Positions 46,055 through 54,577 of a stretch of 64,000 nucleotides of DNA are shown here, piece after piece; positions within the stretch are counted from its first letter, which is position 1; the number at the start of each line of letters is the position of its first letter. Below the pieces are notes generated by a model that did not search any database, was not told the origin of the DNA, and saw only the letters and a program-made list of their open reading frames with translations. The stretch is taken from positions 62,001 to 126,000 of the forward strand of contig NZ_QNQT01000009.1 in assembly GCF_003362805.1 (NCBI RefSeq), in the 5' to 3' direction. The position numbers and the translations under genes were made by a program. This stretch comes from Neobacillus piezotolerans (GTDB lineage: Bacteria; Bacillota; Bacilli; Bacillales; Cytobacillaceae).

Positions 46055-46969
46055 ATGCAGATTTCAAAAGATAAATTCCAGATTGTTGGTTCAAAGGCAC
46101 ATGAAGCGGAAAAGATTTCGAAACCGAGCCTTTCTTTCTGGAAGGATGTTTCCATCCGTTTCCGTAAAAACAAGCTTGCCATGTTTGGCATTGTTCTCCT
46201 GATCCTGTTGATTTTCATGGCAATCTTTGGACCACATATGACAGACCATGATTATCGGACAAACGATTTGATGAATACGAATAAGGCACCAAGCAGCGAG
46301 CATTGGTTTGGCACCGATGACCTTGGCCGTGACGTGTTTGCACGTACATGGGAAGGTGCAAGGATTTCATTGTTCATCGGCGTCGCGGCGGCACTCGTCG
46401 ACTTTTTCATTGGAGTATTCTATGGCGGACTCGCTGGCTATAAGGGCGGGCGAACCGACGATTTAATGATGCGGTTTGCGGATATCCTTTGGGGTGTTCC
46501 GTATTTGCTTTTGGTAATCCTGCTCATGGTCGTTCTTGGACAAGGAGTCGGAACAATGATCCTCGCTATGACGATAACGGGCTGGATCAATATGTCGCGG
46601 ATTGTCCGAGGGCAAGTGTTATCCCTTAAAAACCAGGAGTTTGTACTTGCTTCAAGGACATTAGGAGCGGATTTGCCGAGGATTATGAGTAAGCACCTCA
46701 TTCCGAATACGATGGGTCCAATCCTCGTAACAATGACGTTATCAGTTCCATCCGCTATCTTTACGGAATCATTCCTGAGTTATTTGGGGCTTGGATTGAC
46801 GCCGCCGCTTGCGAGCTGGGGAACAATGGCGTCCGATGGATTGCCTGCCCTTAAATATTATCCTTGGCGCTTGTTCTTCCCGGCTACGTTCATCTGTTTA
46901 ACCATCTTTGCCTTCAACGTAATCGGCGACGGATTGCGCGACGCATTAGATCCAAGACTACGGAAATAA
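46055..46969 (+). CDS. oppC: Oligopeptide ABC transporter permease OppC
   Basis: Permease of 304 residues starting 2 bp after oppB. A cytoplasmic N-terminus precedes the first segment (about residues 44-66). The conserved EHWFGTDDLGRDVFARTWEGARISL extracellular part and the EAA loop (LASRTLGADLPRIMSKH) are present. AAAGGAG precedes the ATG. Confidence 0.94.
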   Translation: MQISKDKFQIVGSKAHEAEKISKPSLSFWKDVSIRFRKNKLAMFGIVLLILLIFMAIFGPHMTDHDYRTNDLMNTNKAPSSEHWFGTDDLGRDVFARTWEGARISLFIGVAAALVDFFIGVFYGGLAGYKGGRTDDLMMRFADILWGVPYLLLVILLMVVLGQGVGTMILAMTITGWINMSRIVRGQVLSLKNQEFVLASRTLGADLPRIMSKHLIPNTMGPILVTMTLSVPSAIFTESFLSYLGLGLTPPLASWGTMASDGLPALKYYPWRLFFPATFICLTIFAFNVIGDGLRDALDPRLRK

Positions 46970-46982
46970 GGGGGAATGAGAA

Positions 46983-48050
46983 ATGACGAAATTGCTTGAA
47001 GTGAAAAACCTGGAAGTCTCATTCCAGACTTATGGCGGAGAAGTAAGAGCTGTCCGCGGCGTCAGCTTTGACATTAATAAAGGTGAGACTCTTGCGATTG
47101 TAGGGGAATCAGGTTCCGGTAAAAGTGTTACAGCACAAACAATCATGAAACTGATCCCAATGCCTCCAGGCAAAATAAAAGGCGGCCAAATCCTTTTTAA
47201 CGGGGAAGATATTGTTCCTAAGAAGGAAAAGCATATGGAAAAAATCCGCGGAAAAGAAATGAGCATGATTTTCCAGGATCCAATGACTTCTTTGAATCCT
47301 ACGATGAAAATTGGGCGCCAAATCATGGAGGGGCTTATTAAGCACCAAAACATGAGTGCTGCGGCGGCAAAGGAACGGGCGGTGGAAATGCTACGCCTTG
47401 TAGGGATTCCAATGCCTGAACGGCGCGTCAACCAATACCCGCACGAATTTTCCGGCGGTATGAGGCAGCGGGCGATGATCGCGATCGCGCTTGCGGCTAA
47501 TCCACAGCTCCTGATTGCCGATGAGCCGACTACAGCATTGGATGTTACGATCCAGGCGCAAATCCTCGACCTTATGAAAGACCTGCAAAGCAAAATGGAT
47601 ACTTCCATTATTTTTATCACGCACGACCTCGGTGTTGTCGCGAACGTGGCAGACAGGGTTGTCGTTATGTATGCAGGACAGATCGTTGAAATGGGGACGG
47701 TGGATGAGATTTTCTACGATCCGCGCCATCCATATACATGGGGACTGCTCGCGTCCATGCCAAGCCTCGACAGTGACGATAAATCGGAGCTCGCCGCAAT
47801 ACCGGGTACGCCTCCGGATTTGACAAATCCTCCAAAAGGGGATGCGTTCGCGGCCAGGAACCCTTATGCAATGGCCATTGATTTCGAACAGGAACCGCCA
47901 ATGTTCCAGATTTCGGAAACCCACTTTGCGAAAACATGGCTCCTGCATCCCGATGCTCCACAGGTAGAGCCGCCTGAAGCAGTCAAAAAACGGATGAGGA
48001 AACTGGCCTCTGCGTTCGATGAGCCAAGGCTTGTCAAGGAGGGGAAATAG
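46983..48050 (+). CDS. oppD: Oligopeptide ABC transporter ATPase OppD
   Basis: ABC ATPase of 355 residues: Walker A GESGSGKS, signature FSGGMRQRAMIAIAL, Walker B LLIADEPTTALDV. The C-terminal extension ends with an Arg/Lys-rich tail; the cysteine pattern seen in AppD is absent here. Its stop codon is immediately followed by the oppF ATG. Confidence 0.95.
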   Translation: MTKLLEVKNLEVSFQTYGGEVRAVRGVSFDINKGETLAIVGESGSGKSVTAQTIMKLIPMPPGKIKGGQILFNGEDIVPKKEKHMEKIRGKEMSMIFQDPMTSLNPTMKIGRQIMEGLIKHQNMSAAAAKERAVEMLRLVGIPMPERRVNQYPHEFSGGMRQRAMIAIALAANPQLLIADEPTTALDVTIQAQILDLMKDLQSKMDTSIIFITHDLGVVANVADRVVVMYAGQIVEMGTVDEIFYDPRHPYTWGLLASMPSLDSDDKSELAAIPGTPPDLTNPPKGDAFAARNPYAMAIDFEQEPPMFQISETHFAKTWLLHPDAPQVEPPEAVKKRMRKLASAFDEPRLVKEGK

Positions 48051-48986
48051 ATGGCTGAAAAATTGGTTGAAATAAAAAACCTGAAACAGCACTTCAATGT
48101 TGGACGGCCAAATATGGTTAAGGCTGTTGATGGTATATCATTCGATATTTACAAAGGTGAAACCCTTGGTTTGGTAGGGGAGTCCGGATGCGGGAAGTCA
48201 ACAACCGGTAGGACGATCATCCGCCTTTATGATGCGACCGATGGACAGGTTCTTTTTAACGGCGAAAATGTCCACGGCCATAAATCAACAAAGAAATTAA
48301 AAGAGTTCAACCGGAAAATGCAAATGATTTTCCAGGACCCGTACGCTTCGCTGAATCCCCGCATGACGGTGGCTGATATCATCGCGGAAGGGATTGACAT
48401 CCATGGGCTTGCCAAGGGCAGGAAGGCCAGGATGGAACGGGTATACGAATTGCTTGAGACGGTCGGCTTGAACAAGGAACACGCGAACCGTTACCCGCAT
48501 GAATTTTCCGGAGGACAAAGGCAGCGTATCGGGATTGCCCGGGCACTTGCGGTTGAGCCAGACTTTATCATCGCCGATGAACCAATTTCTGCGCTTGACG
48601 TGTCAATTCAGGCACAGGTTGTCAACCTGTTGAAAAAGTTGCAAAAGGAAAAGGGCTTAACGTATCTGTTCATCGCCCACGATCTCTCGATGGTCAAGTA
48701 CATCAGCGACAGGATCGGCGTTATGTATTTCGGAAAGCTGGTTGAATTGGCACCTGCCGAGGAATTGTATAAAAACCCGCTGCATCCGTATACAAGATCG
48801 CTACTTTCAGCGATACCACTTCCGGATCCGGACAGTGAACGGACGAGGAAACGGATTCCTTACAACCCAAGCGTCCACAATTATGAGGAGAATGAAGAAC
48901 TCGAAATGAGGGAAATCGCTCCGGGCCACTTCGTTTATTGCTCCAAGAAGGAATTTGAGCAATACAAGGCGCAGTATAAAATGTAA
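48051..48986 (+). CDS. oppF: Oligopeptide ABC transporter ATPase OppF
   Basis: ABC ATPase of 311 residues: Walker [10 protein letters not shown], signature [15 protein letters not shown], Walker [14 protein letters not shown]. It ends with the oligopeptide-type tail containing [18 protein letters not shown] lies in the end of oppD. It is the last opp gene and a terminator follows. Confidence 0.95.
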   Translation: MAEKLVEIKNLKQHFNVGRPNMVKAVDGISFDIYKGETLGLVGESGCGKSTTGRTIIRLYDATDGQVLFNGENVHGHKSTKKLKEFNRKMQMIFQDPYASLNPRMTVADIIAEGIDIHGLAKGRKARMERVYELLETVGLNKEHANRYPHEFSGGQRQRIGIARALAVEPDFIIADEPISALDVSIQAQVVNLLKKLQKEKGLTYLFIAHDLSMVKYISDRIGVMYFGKLVELAPAEELYKNPLHPYTRSLLSAIPLPDPDSERTRKRIPYNPSVHNYEENEELEMREIAPGHFVYCSKKEFEQYKAQYKM

Positions 48987-49053
48987 TTGTGCGGCTTCTT
49001 CCCCTCCGACAAGGACATGGGAAACCCGTTCGGAATCTCTCAATAAAACCAAG

Positions 49054-49080
49054 AAAACGGCCCAAATGAGGGTCGTTTTT
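49054..49080 (+). terminator. Terminator of the opp operon
   Basis: Stem AAAACGGCCC/GGGTCGTTTT (one G-T pair) ending in a T-run, about 70 bp after oppF. Confidence 0.8.
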
Positions 49081-49142
49081 CTTTCCATTTTGATGGCCAT
49101 TAAAAAACCGCGGAACCAAACCGATTCCGCAGCCCTCATAAA

Positions 49143-49325
49143 CTATTTTCTTCCGCCGACTTCCTTCCAGCCGTTTACAAACTTTGAAGCCTGGTCAGTG
49201 AATTCAGTGCGCTTGTTTCTTCCAAAGATATTCTCCCCAATGCCGTTGGTGATGACGCCCATTAACGCCGTAATCCCAACAATCAAAACAGTGACAATAG
49301 CAAAATCCATCAAATATGCTGCCAT
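49143..49325 (-). CDS. Small single-pass membrane protein, unknown
   Basis: Open frame of 60 codons with one N-terminal membrane segment (about residues 5-28: MDFAIVTVLIVGITALMGVI) followed by a charged tail (RNKRTEFTDQASKFVNGWKEVG). AGGGGAAGC lies before the ATG. I do not recognise it. It converges with oppF and lies where yjbB/yjbC are found in B. subtilis, neither of which is present. Confidence 0.6.
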   Translation of the reverse strand: MAAYLMDFAIVTVLIVGITALMGVITNGIGENIFGRNKRTEFTDQASKFVNGWKEVGGRK

Positions 49326-49505
49326 GTATGCTTCCCCTGCCCCTCTCTTGTAGAAACACTTATAATTTTGCCTTATACACCCATTTTAAAAGAAAGTGGC
49401 GGAGATTAAAAGGAAAAGAATCGACATTCTAGCAAACAATCAAAAACAGATGCAGATTTTTCATTTAAAAAATTAATTGAGAATCAAAAAAAAATGAAAA
49501 AACAG

Positions 49506-49531
49506 GTTTAACCCGTTTTCGGGGCGGGTAT
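49506..49531 (+). promoter_or_regulatory. Candidate sigma-B promoter upstream of spx
   Basis: GTTTAA (49506-49511), 14-bp spacer, GGGTAT (49526-49531) matches the sigma-B consensus fully. It lies 349 bp before spx. A separate TATAAT at 49761-49766 (no clear -35) may be a sigma-A start nearer the gene. The rest of 49326-49879 is AT-rich with no gene. Confidence 0.65.
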
Positions 49532-49879
49532 ATGATTGTATGTTTTAATTTTTTCCATATAACGTACATAAAAGGACACTGCCTTTCGAAATTTATAGTA
49601 GCTTTAGGAGGATGAGTAATCATAAAAATAAATTATTTTATAAAATTCATGAAACTTTTTCCTTCTTGATTCGTCTTATATTACGTAACAAGGAAAAGAG
49701 GGTTTGTTCCTGCCAAAATAATATTTTTAAAAAGTAATACCCCTTTTTGTCCCACTGTTGTATAATTAATAATATATATTCCTTAATTGTAGTTATTTTA
49801 ATTTATTATCATTACAATAGTAAATTACAGTTTTAATCCATAATAGATGGCTTTATTTTTAGAAGGAGTGTGAAAACCT

Positions 49880-50275
49880 ATGGTAACGCTATACACTTCA
49901 CCAAGCTGTACATCGTGCAGGAAAGCTAAAGCATGGTTGGAAGAACATGAGATTCCATACACAGAACGGAATATTTTTTCCGAACCATTATCGATTGATG
50001 AAATCAAAGAAATCTTGAGGATGACCGAGGACGGAACGGATGAAATCATTTCGACCCGCTCCAAGACGTTCCAGAAGCTTGATGTAAATCTGGAAAGCAT
50101 GCCGTTGCAAAACCTTTTTGAACTGATCAAGGATAATCCTGGCCTATTGCGCCGCCCAATCATTCTCGATGAGAAGAGGCTGCAGGTTGGCTATAACGAA
50201 GATGAAATCCGCCGCTTCCTACCAAGGAAAGTGCGCACATTCCAGCTTCGCGAAGCTCAGCGCCTTGTCAACTAA
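49880..50275 (+). CDS. spx: Transcriptional regulator Spx
   Basis: ArsC-like RNA polymerase-binding regulator of 131 residues that controls the thiol and disulfide stress response. The redox switch C10-x2-C13 is in [10 protein letters not shown], and Gly52, the residue contacting the alpha C-terminal domain, is conserved in EDGTDEI. AGAAGGAG precedes the ATG. Spx is degraded by ClpXP with the help of YjbH, which is also encoded in this window, and mecA follows as in B. subtilis. Confidence 0.97.
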   Translation: MVTLYTSPSCTSCRKAKAWLEEHEIPYTERNIFSEPLSIDEIKEILRMTEDGTDEIISTRSKTFQKLDVNLESMPLQNLFELIKDNPGLLRRPIILDEKRLQVGYNEDEIRRFLPRKVRTFQLREAQRLVN

Positions 50276-50285
50276 AAGCACCCCC

Positions 50286-50313
50286 AGGGCCTCCAACACT
50301 TGGAGGCCCTTTC
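50286..50313 (+). terminator. Terminator after spx
   Basis: Ten-base perfect stem AGGGCCTCCA/TGGAGGCCCT with a 5-nt loop, followed by TTTC. Confidence 0.87.
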
Positions 50314-50673
50314 AATTTTCCCTCAATTTCCTTTCTAGAGTTCCCTTCTTACCGGTAATTTCCCAGTGAAAAATAATTGTTAATTGTCCGAGCCTTTGAT
50401 AAACTAAAAGGAAACCTTTATTCAGAATTGATTATCCAGCCATGGCAAATTGACCTTAGTGGCCCTCCGCCAATGTGAAAATCAGCCTGAGCGATTTGCT
50501 CATTTTTTAAAAAATGGCGTGTTTTGTTTCCCTAAATGCCTGATTTATCATAAAATAAAGGTACAAGACGCCAGCCGGAATAAACAGCCCGAATAAGGGT
50601 AATAGATAGATAATATCATCTGCATGGGGGTAATCAGTCCCTTCACTCTTGCTGCCGGAAGGGAGAGTTAAAG
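50314..50673. other. Intergenic region upstream of mecA
   Basis: No gene seen in these 360 bp. A short hairpin TGAGC/GCTCA followed by TTTTTT lies at 50488-50508 and could be an attenuator-like element of the mecA leader, but the stem is only 5 bp. No clear promoter was recognised. Confidence 0.5.
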
Positions 50674-51333
50674 ATGGAGATAGAACGGATTAATGAGAAT
50701 ACCGTTAAGTTTTACATCTCGTATATTGATATAGAGGAAAGAGGCTTTGACCGGGAAGAGATATGGTATAACCGTGAACGAAGCGAAGAACTTTTCTGGG
50801 AAATGATGGACGAAATCCATCAGGAAGAGGAGTTCACCGTGGAAGGGCCGCTCTGGATTCAGGTGCAGGCGCTCGATAAAGGCTTGGAAGTCCTTGTAAC
50901 GAAGGCGCAGCTGTCCAAGGACGGCCAGAAGTTCGAACTGCCTGTCCCGAATGACAAGCTGAAAGACCTTCCTGTTGATGAGCAAATCGAAGACATGCTT
51001 GACCAGCATTTTGGGCATGGAATCGAGGAAAACACCGAGGATGATGAATTGCTTGATTTCCTTCTATCCTTCAATGATTTCGAGGACCTGATCCAGCTTT
51101 CCAAGCGTGGCGGACTTGATGGGATAGCGACAAGGCTGTTCCATTTTGAAAATAAATATTATCTTTATACCGAGTTTCCTGAAGAAGAATTCAATGAAGA
51201 TCAAGTCGATGATTTGCTTAGCATCCTTCTTGAATATGGAAATGAAAGCCAGGTTACCATCCATCGCCTGGAGGAATACGGAAAGGAAATCCTTTCACAT
51301 GATGTCTTTTCCGAGCTCAGGAAACATTTTTAA
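50674..51333 (+). CDS. mecA: Adaptor protein MecA
   Basis: ClpC adaptor of 219 residues that targets ComK and other proteins to the ClpCP protease. It opens MEIERINENTVKFYISYIDIEERGF, the family signature. A substrate-binding N-terminal domain, an acidic linker (about residues 105-130) and a C-terminal ClpC-binding domain are visible. GGGAGAG lies before the ATG. A terminator follows. Confidence 0.96.
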   Translation: MEIERINENTVKFYISYIDIEERGFDREEIWYNRERSEELFWEMMDEIHQEEEFTVEGPLWIQVQALDKGLEVLVTKAQLSKDGQKFELPVPNDKLKDLPVDEQIEDMLDQHFGHGIEENTEDDELLDFLLSFNDFEDLIQLSKRGGLDGIATRLFHFENKYYLYTEFPEEEFNEDQVDDLLSILLEYGNESQVTIHRLEEYGKEILSHDVFSELRKHF

Positions 51334-51335
51334 TA

Positions 51336-51379
51336 AAGAAGCCGATTTCAATCATTCACGATTTTGAAATCGGCTTTTT
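51336..51379 (+). terminator. Terminator after mecA
   Basis: Twelve-base perfect stem AAGCCGATTTCA/TGAAATCGGCTT followed by TTTG. Confidence 0.9.
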
Positions 51380-51539
51380 GTTTCTTAAAGAACAATGGCA
51401 AAAGGCTTATTTTCTGTAAAAATGGCTTTTTATATGTCATGATGGAGGGGAAACTTTATCATTCTGGCACGGAAGCCTGGAAACGGGAAAAATGGCTGTC
51501 CGCACTTTTGGCGTATTGGGATAATGGCAGGTGAACTTG

Positions 51540-53036
51540 TTGAAGAACACAGTGAGGGTTTTATTTTTTTTATTGATTTTGGGAGGAGTCATTTTCCTCT
51601 TCCGGGAAAACCTAGAGTCGGATTTATTCCGAATTTTCAGCTTGCTGATTACGTTTTCCGTATTTTTTATCGGGCTCGTCATCTTCCTTGAAAACCGGCA
51701 TCCAACCCAGACGATTACCTGGCTTGTTGTGCTTGGAAGTTTTCCGCTGCTTGGATTTATTTTTTATATTTTATTCGGCCGCAATTATAAAAAAGAGCGG
51801 ATTTTCCGGAAAAAGTATTTCCTTGATAAGCAGACGTTTTTGAACATCGAGGGTGACGGAAGCGAGCTGCCGCGAAACTTTGAAGGGAAACATAAACTTG
51901 TCACGCTGGCCCAAAGGCTTGGAAATAGCCCGGTTTCGTTTTCGACTGAAACAAAAACACTGACGAATGGGTCGGAAACGTTCGAATATATTCTCCGCGA
52001 ATTAAAGAAAGCAAAACATCATATCCACCTCGAATACTACATTGTCAGAGATGACGGGATCGGAAGGGAAATAAAAACAATCCTGGCGAACAAAGCGCGC
52101 GAAGGGGTAAAGGTCCGGTTTCTGTATGATGCGGTCGGATCGTGGCAGCTATCCAAAAAGTACATTACGGACTTAAGGAAAGCGGGAGTGGAGGCGGTGC
52201 CATTCGGGCCAGTGAAACTTCCTTTCCTGAATAATAAATTTAACTTCCGAACCCATAGGAAAATTATCGTGATTGATGGAACTACAGGATTTGTCGGTGG
52301 CTTGAATATCGGGGATGAATATCTGGGAAGGGTCAAGAAAATCGGTTTTTGGCGCGATACCCACCTGATGCTGAAGGGTGAAGCTGTCCGTTCGCTTCAG
52401 CTTATTTTCCTGCAGGATTGGTATTATGCTGCCAATGACAGCCTTTTGACCGAGGAGTACTTGCCGCAGCCGCAGCCCGGGAGGTATCAGGGCGGTGTGC
52501 ACCTGGTCGCGGGGGGCCCGGATAATGAATGGACGGCAATTAAAAACATCTTTTTCGCGATGATTACCTCGGCTGAACAGTCAGTCTGGATTGCGTCTCC
52601 GTACTTCATTCCAGATGAGGACATTTTCTCCGCGATCAAGGTGGCGGCGTTAAGTGGCATCGATGTGAGGCTGCTGGTTCCAAACAAGCCGGACAAACGG
52701 ATTGTTTTCCATGCGTCACGGTCGTACTTTCCCGACCTGCTTGAGGCCGGAGTAAAAATATATGAGTACCAGCAAGGGTTCATGCACAGTAAAATCGTCA
52801 TTGTTGATGGGCAGCTCGCCTCTATTGGAACGTCCAATATGGATATGCGAAGTTTCCACCTTAACTTCGAGGTGAATGCGTTCCTTTACCGCACCGAAAG
52901 CACCAGGAAACTCGTGAATGAATATGTAAATGACTTAAAACATTCCCAAAAGCTTGAGCTGGAAAGCTTTCAGAAACGCCATATTGGCTATCGTCTGCTT
53001 GAATCCACCTCGCGTCTCATGTCCCCGCTCCTTTAA
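51540..53036 (+). CDS. cls: Cardiolipin synthase
   Basis: Phospholipase D-type membrane enzyme of about 498 residues that joins two phosphatidylglycerol molecules. Two N-terminal membrane segments (about residues 4-22 and 32-60, ENRHPTQTITWLVVL between) precede two HKD motifs: HRKIIVIDGTTGFVGGLNIGDEYLG and HSKIVIVDGQLASIGTSNMDMRS. A TTG start at 51540 is favoured, 5 bp after AGGTGA; GTG 51531 or TTG 51537 are possible. The length resembles B. subtilis ClsC (YwiE). Confidence 0.94.
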   Translation: MKNTVRVLFFLLILGGVIFLFRENLESDLFRIFSLLITFSVFFIGLVIFLENRHPTQTITWLVVLGSFPLLGFIFYILFGRNYKKERIFRKKYFLDKQTFLNIEGDGSELPRNFEGKHKLVTLAQRLGNSPVSFSTETKTLTNGSETFEYILRELKKAKHHIHLEYYIVRDDGIGREIKTILANKAREGVKVRFLYDAVGSWQLSKKYITDLRKAGVEAVPFGPVKLPFLNNKFNFRTHRKIIVIDGTTGFVGGLNIGDEYLGRVKKIGFWRDTHLMLKGEAVRSLQLIFLQDWYYAANDSLLTEEYLPQPQPGRYQGGVHLVAGGPDNEWTAIKNIFFAMITSAEQSVWIASPYFIPDEDIFSAIKVAALSGIDVRLLVPNKPDKRIVFHASRSYFPDLLEAGVKIYEYQQGFMHSKIVIVDGQLASIGTSNMDMRSFHLNFEVNAFLYRTESTRKLVNEYVNDLKHSQKLELESFQKRHIGYRLLESTSRLMSPLL

Positions 53037-53040
53037 ATCG

Positions 53041-53071
53041 AACCGGCCTTGACTCCCAGGCCGGTTTTTTT
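53041..53071 (+). terminator. Terminator after cls
   Basis: Nine-base perfect stem AACCGGCCT/AGGCCGGTT with an 8-nt loop and a T-run. Confidence 0.87.
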
Positions 53072-53235
53072 GCGAGAAAAGTACAACCGAAAATAATATT
53101 GTAAGCAAGTTGAATTTCGATGATAAAAATTTGGAATAAGTGAAGGAGTTCCACTCCCTTTGCGAGAATGTATCTCTATGAAAAGGGTGAGTTTTTTAAA
53201 AGCTCCTCAATCATAAGAAATGGAGGAAATTGCAT

Positions 53236-54423
53236 GTGTTGACCGCCAAAACGAAAAATGGCGCCAAAGTTTGCCTTGCGGACGGTTATAGCCGGCAAAC
53301 GCTGCAAACCTGGAGGAGCAGCGAAGAATTCTTTTGCCCGGTTTGCGGGGGAAAGATGATGCTTAAACTTGGCGAGAGGAAAATTTTTCACTTCGCCCAC
53401 CTGAAGGACGCCTGTGAAGAAAGCAGTTTCGAGCGGGAATCCGAATCCCACTTGTCCGGAAAGCTGGCTCTGTTTGATTGGCTGAAGACCCAGGGAATCC
53501 AGCCCGCGATGGAATACTACGACCCCGTTATCCGACAGCGCCCCGACATAGCCTTCCACTTTAATGGCTTCCGTTACGCCATTGAATTTCAGTGCAGCGC
53601 CATTCCCGAAGATTTATTCATGAAAAGGACAAATACGTACCTCTCAGCCGGTTACATTCCGCTATGGATTCCCGAGGGAAGCCATCTTTCCCGGAAACAG
53701 GAAAACACAGTCGCGTTATCCGGATTTGAATACCTTTTTCTGCGAACTTCGCCGGGAAACCCCGGATACATCCCTTATTTTTGCTCCAGCCAAGGTTTAT
53801 TCCACATCGTCCAATCCATTTTCCCTTATTCACCTTCAAAAGCATTCGCCCGGATCGAAACGAAGAAATTGAATGGCCTAACTATAGACAGGCTTATTGA
53901 CCCAGGGCCGCCGGCTTTGGCCGTTCTCCCTTTTTGGCATGACAAGCTCGCCCGCAGCAAGCTTTCCATCGGAGCAAATCCTAAAACCCCGTACATGCGC
54001 TTTTTAAAGGAACTTTACAGGGCCGGCATGAATATTTTTCTTCTTCCACCCGAAATCGGCCTTCCGGGTACTAAAGCGGCGGCTATCTCGACGTATCCAG
54101 TCATATGGCAGTCATATGTTGTTCTTGATGTTCTTTTAGGAAAGGGAGAGGGAAGTGTTGTGACAGAAAGTGAGGCAGCCGCGTGCCTTTCCTTGCGGGC
54201 AGGGAAGGGGGACATCCGGACAAGGCCCGTTCCACTGGCGGCTGGATTCTCACTGCAAGAGGCGGCGGCAGAATACTTGTCCTTGCTTTCATTGGCAGGA
54301 GTGCTTGTCCAAAAGGGGGACGGTGTATACGAAATCAGGAGGAAACTGGACTTTCCCAAAACAGCATCCGAACAGATTGAAAACGAGTCTGCTTTCCGTA
54401 AAGCTTTTCCGGCATCGCGATGA
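53236..54423 (+). CDS. coiA: Competence protein CoiA
   Basis: Protein of 395 residues needed for processing incoming DNA during transformation in Bacillus and Streptococcus (YjbF in B. subtilis). A zinc-ribbon-like pair CPVCGG is near residue 35, and the nuclease-like core RPDIAFHFNGFRYAIEFQCS (PD-(D/E)xK type) is near residue 120. GTG at 53236 is favoured because GGAGG lies 9 bp upstream; a TTG at 53230 is too close. No clear ComK box was recognised upstream. Confidence 0.92.
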   Translation: MLTAKTKNGAKVCLADGYSRQTLQTWRSSEEFFCPVCGGKMMLKLGERKIFHFAHLKDACEESSFERESESHLSGKLALFDWLKTQGIQPAMEYYDPVIRQRPDIAFHFNGFRYAIEFQCSAIPEDLFMKRTNTYLSAGYIPLWIPEGSHLSRKQENTVALSGFEYLFLRTSPGNPGYIPYFCSSQGLFHIVQSIFPYSPSKAFARIETKKLNGLTIDRLIDPGPPALAVLPFWHDKLARSKLSIGANPKTPYMRFLKELYRAGMNIFLLPPEIGLPGTKAAAISTYPVIWQSYVVLDVLLGKGEGSVVTESEAAACLSLRAGKGDIRTRPVPLAAGFSLQEAAAEYLSLLSLAGVLVQKGDGVYEIRRKLDFPKTASEQIENESAFRKAFPASR

Positions 54424-54577
54424 TTAAATTAATTTTCCTTGTTAAATGACATTTTCACGTGGAAAAGGGAACGATAAATTGAAAAGGTTTTTGTGAAAAT
54501 GGCAGGAATTTTCAAACAGAAGGAGAATAGTATTAAAGTATTGCTTCGTAAAACGAAATGTCGAATGGAGGATGAAC

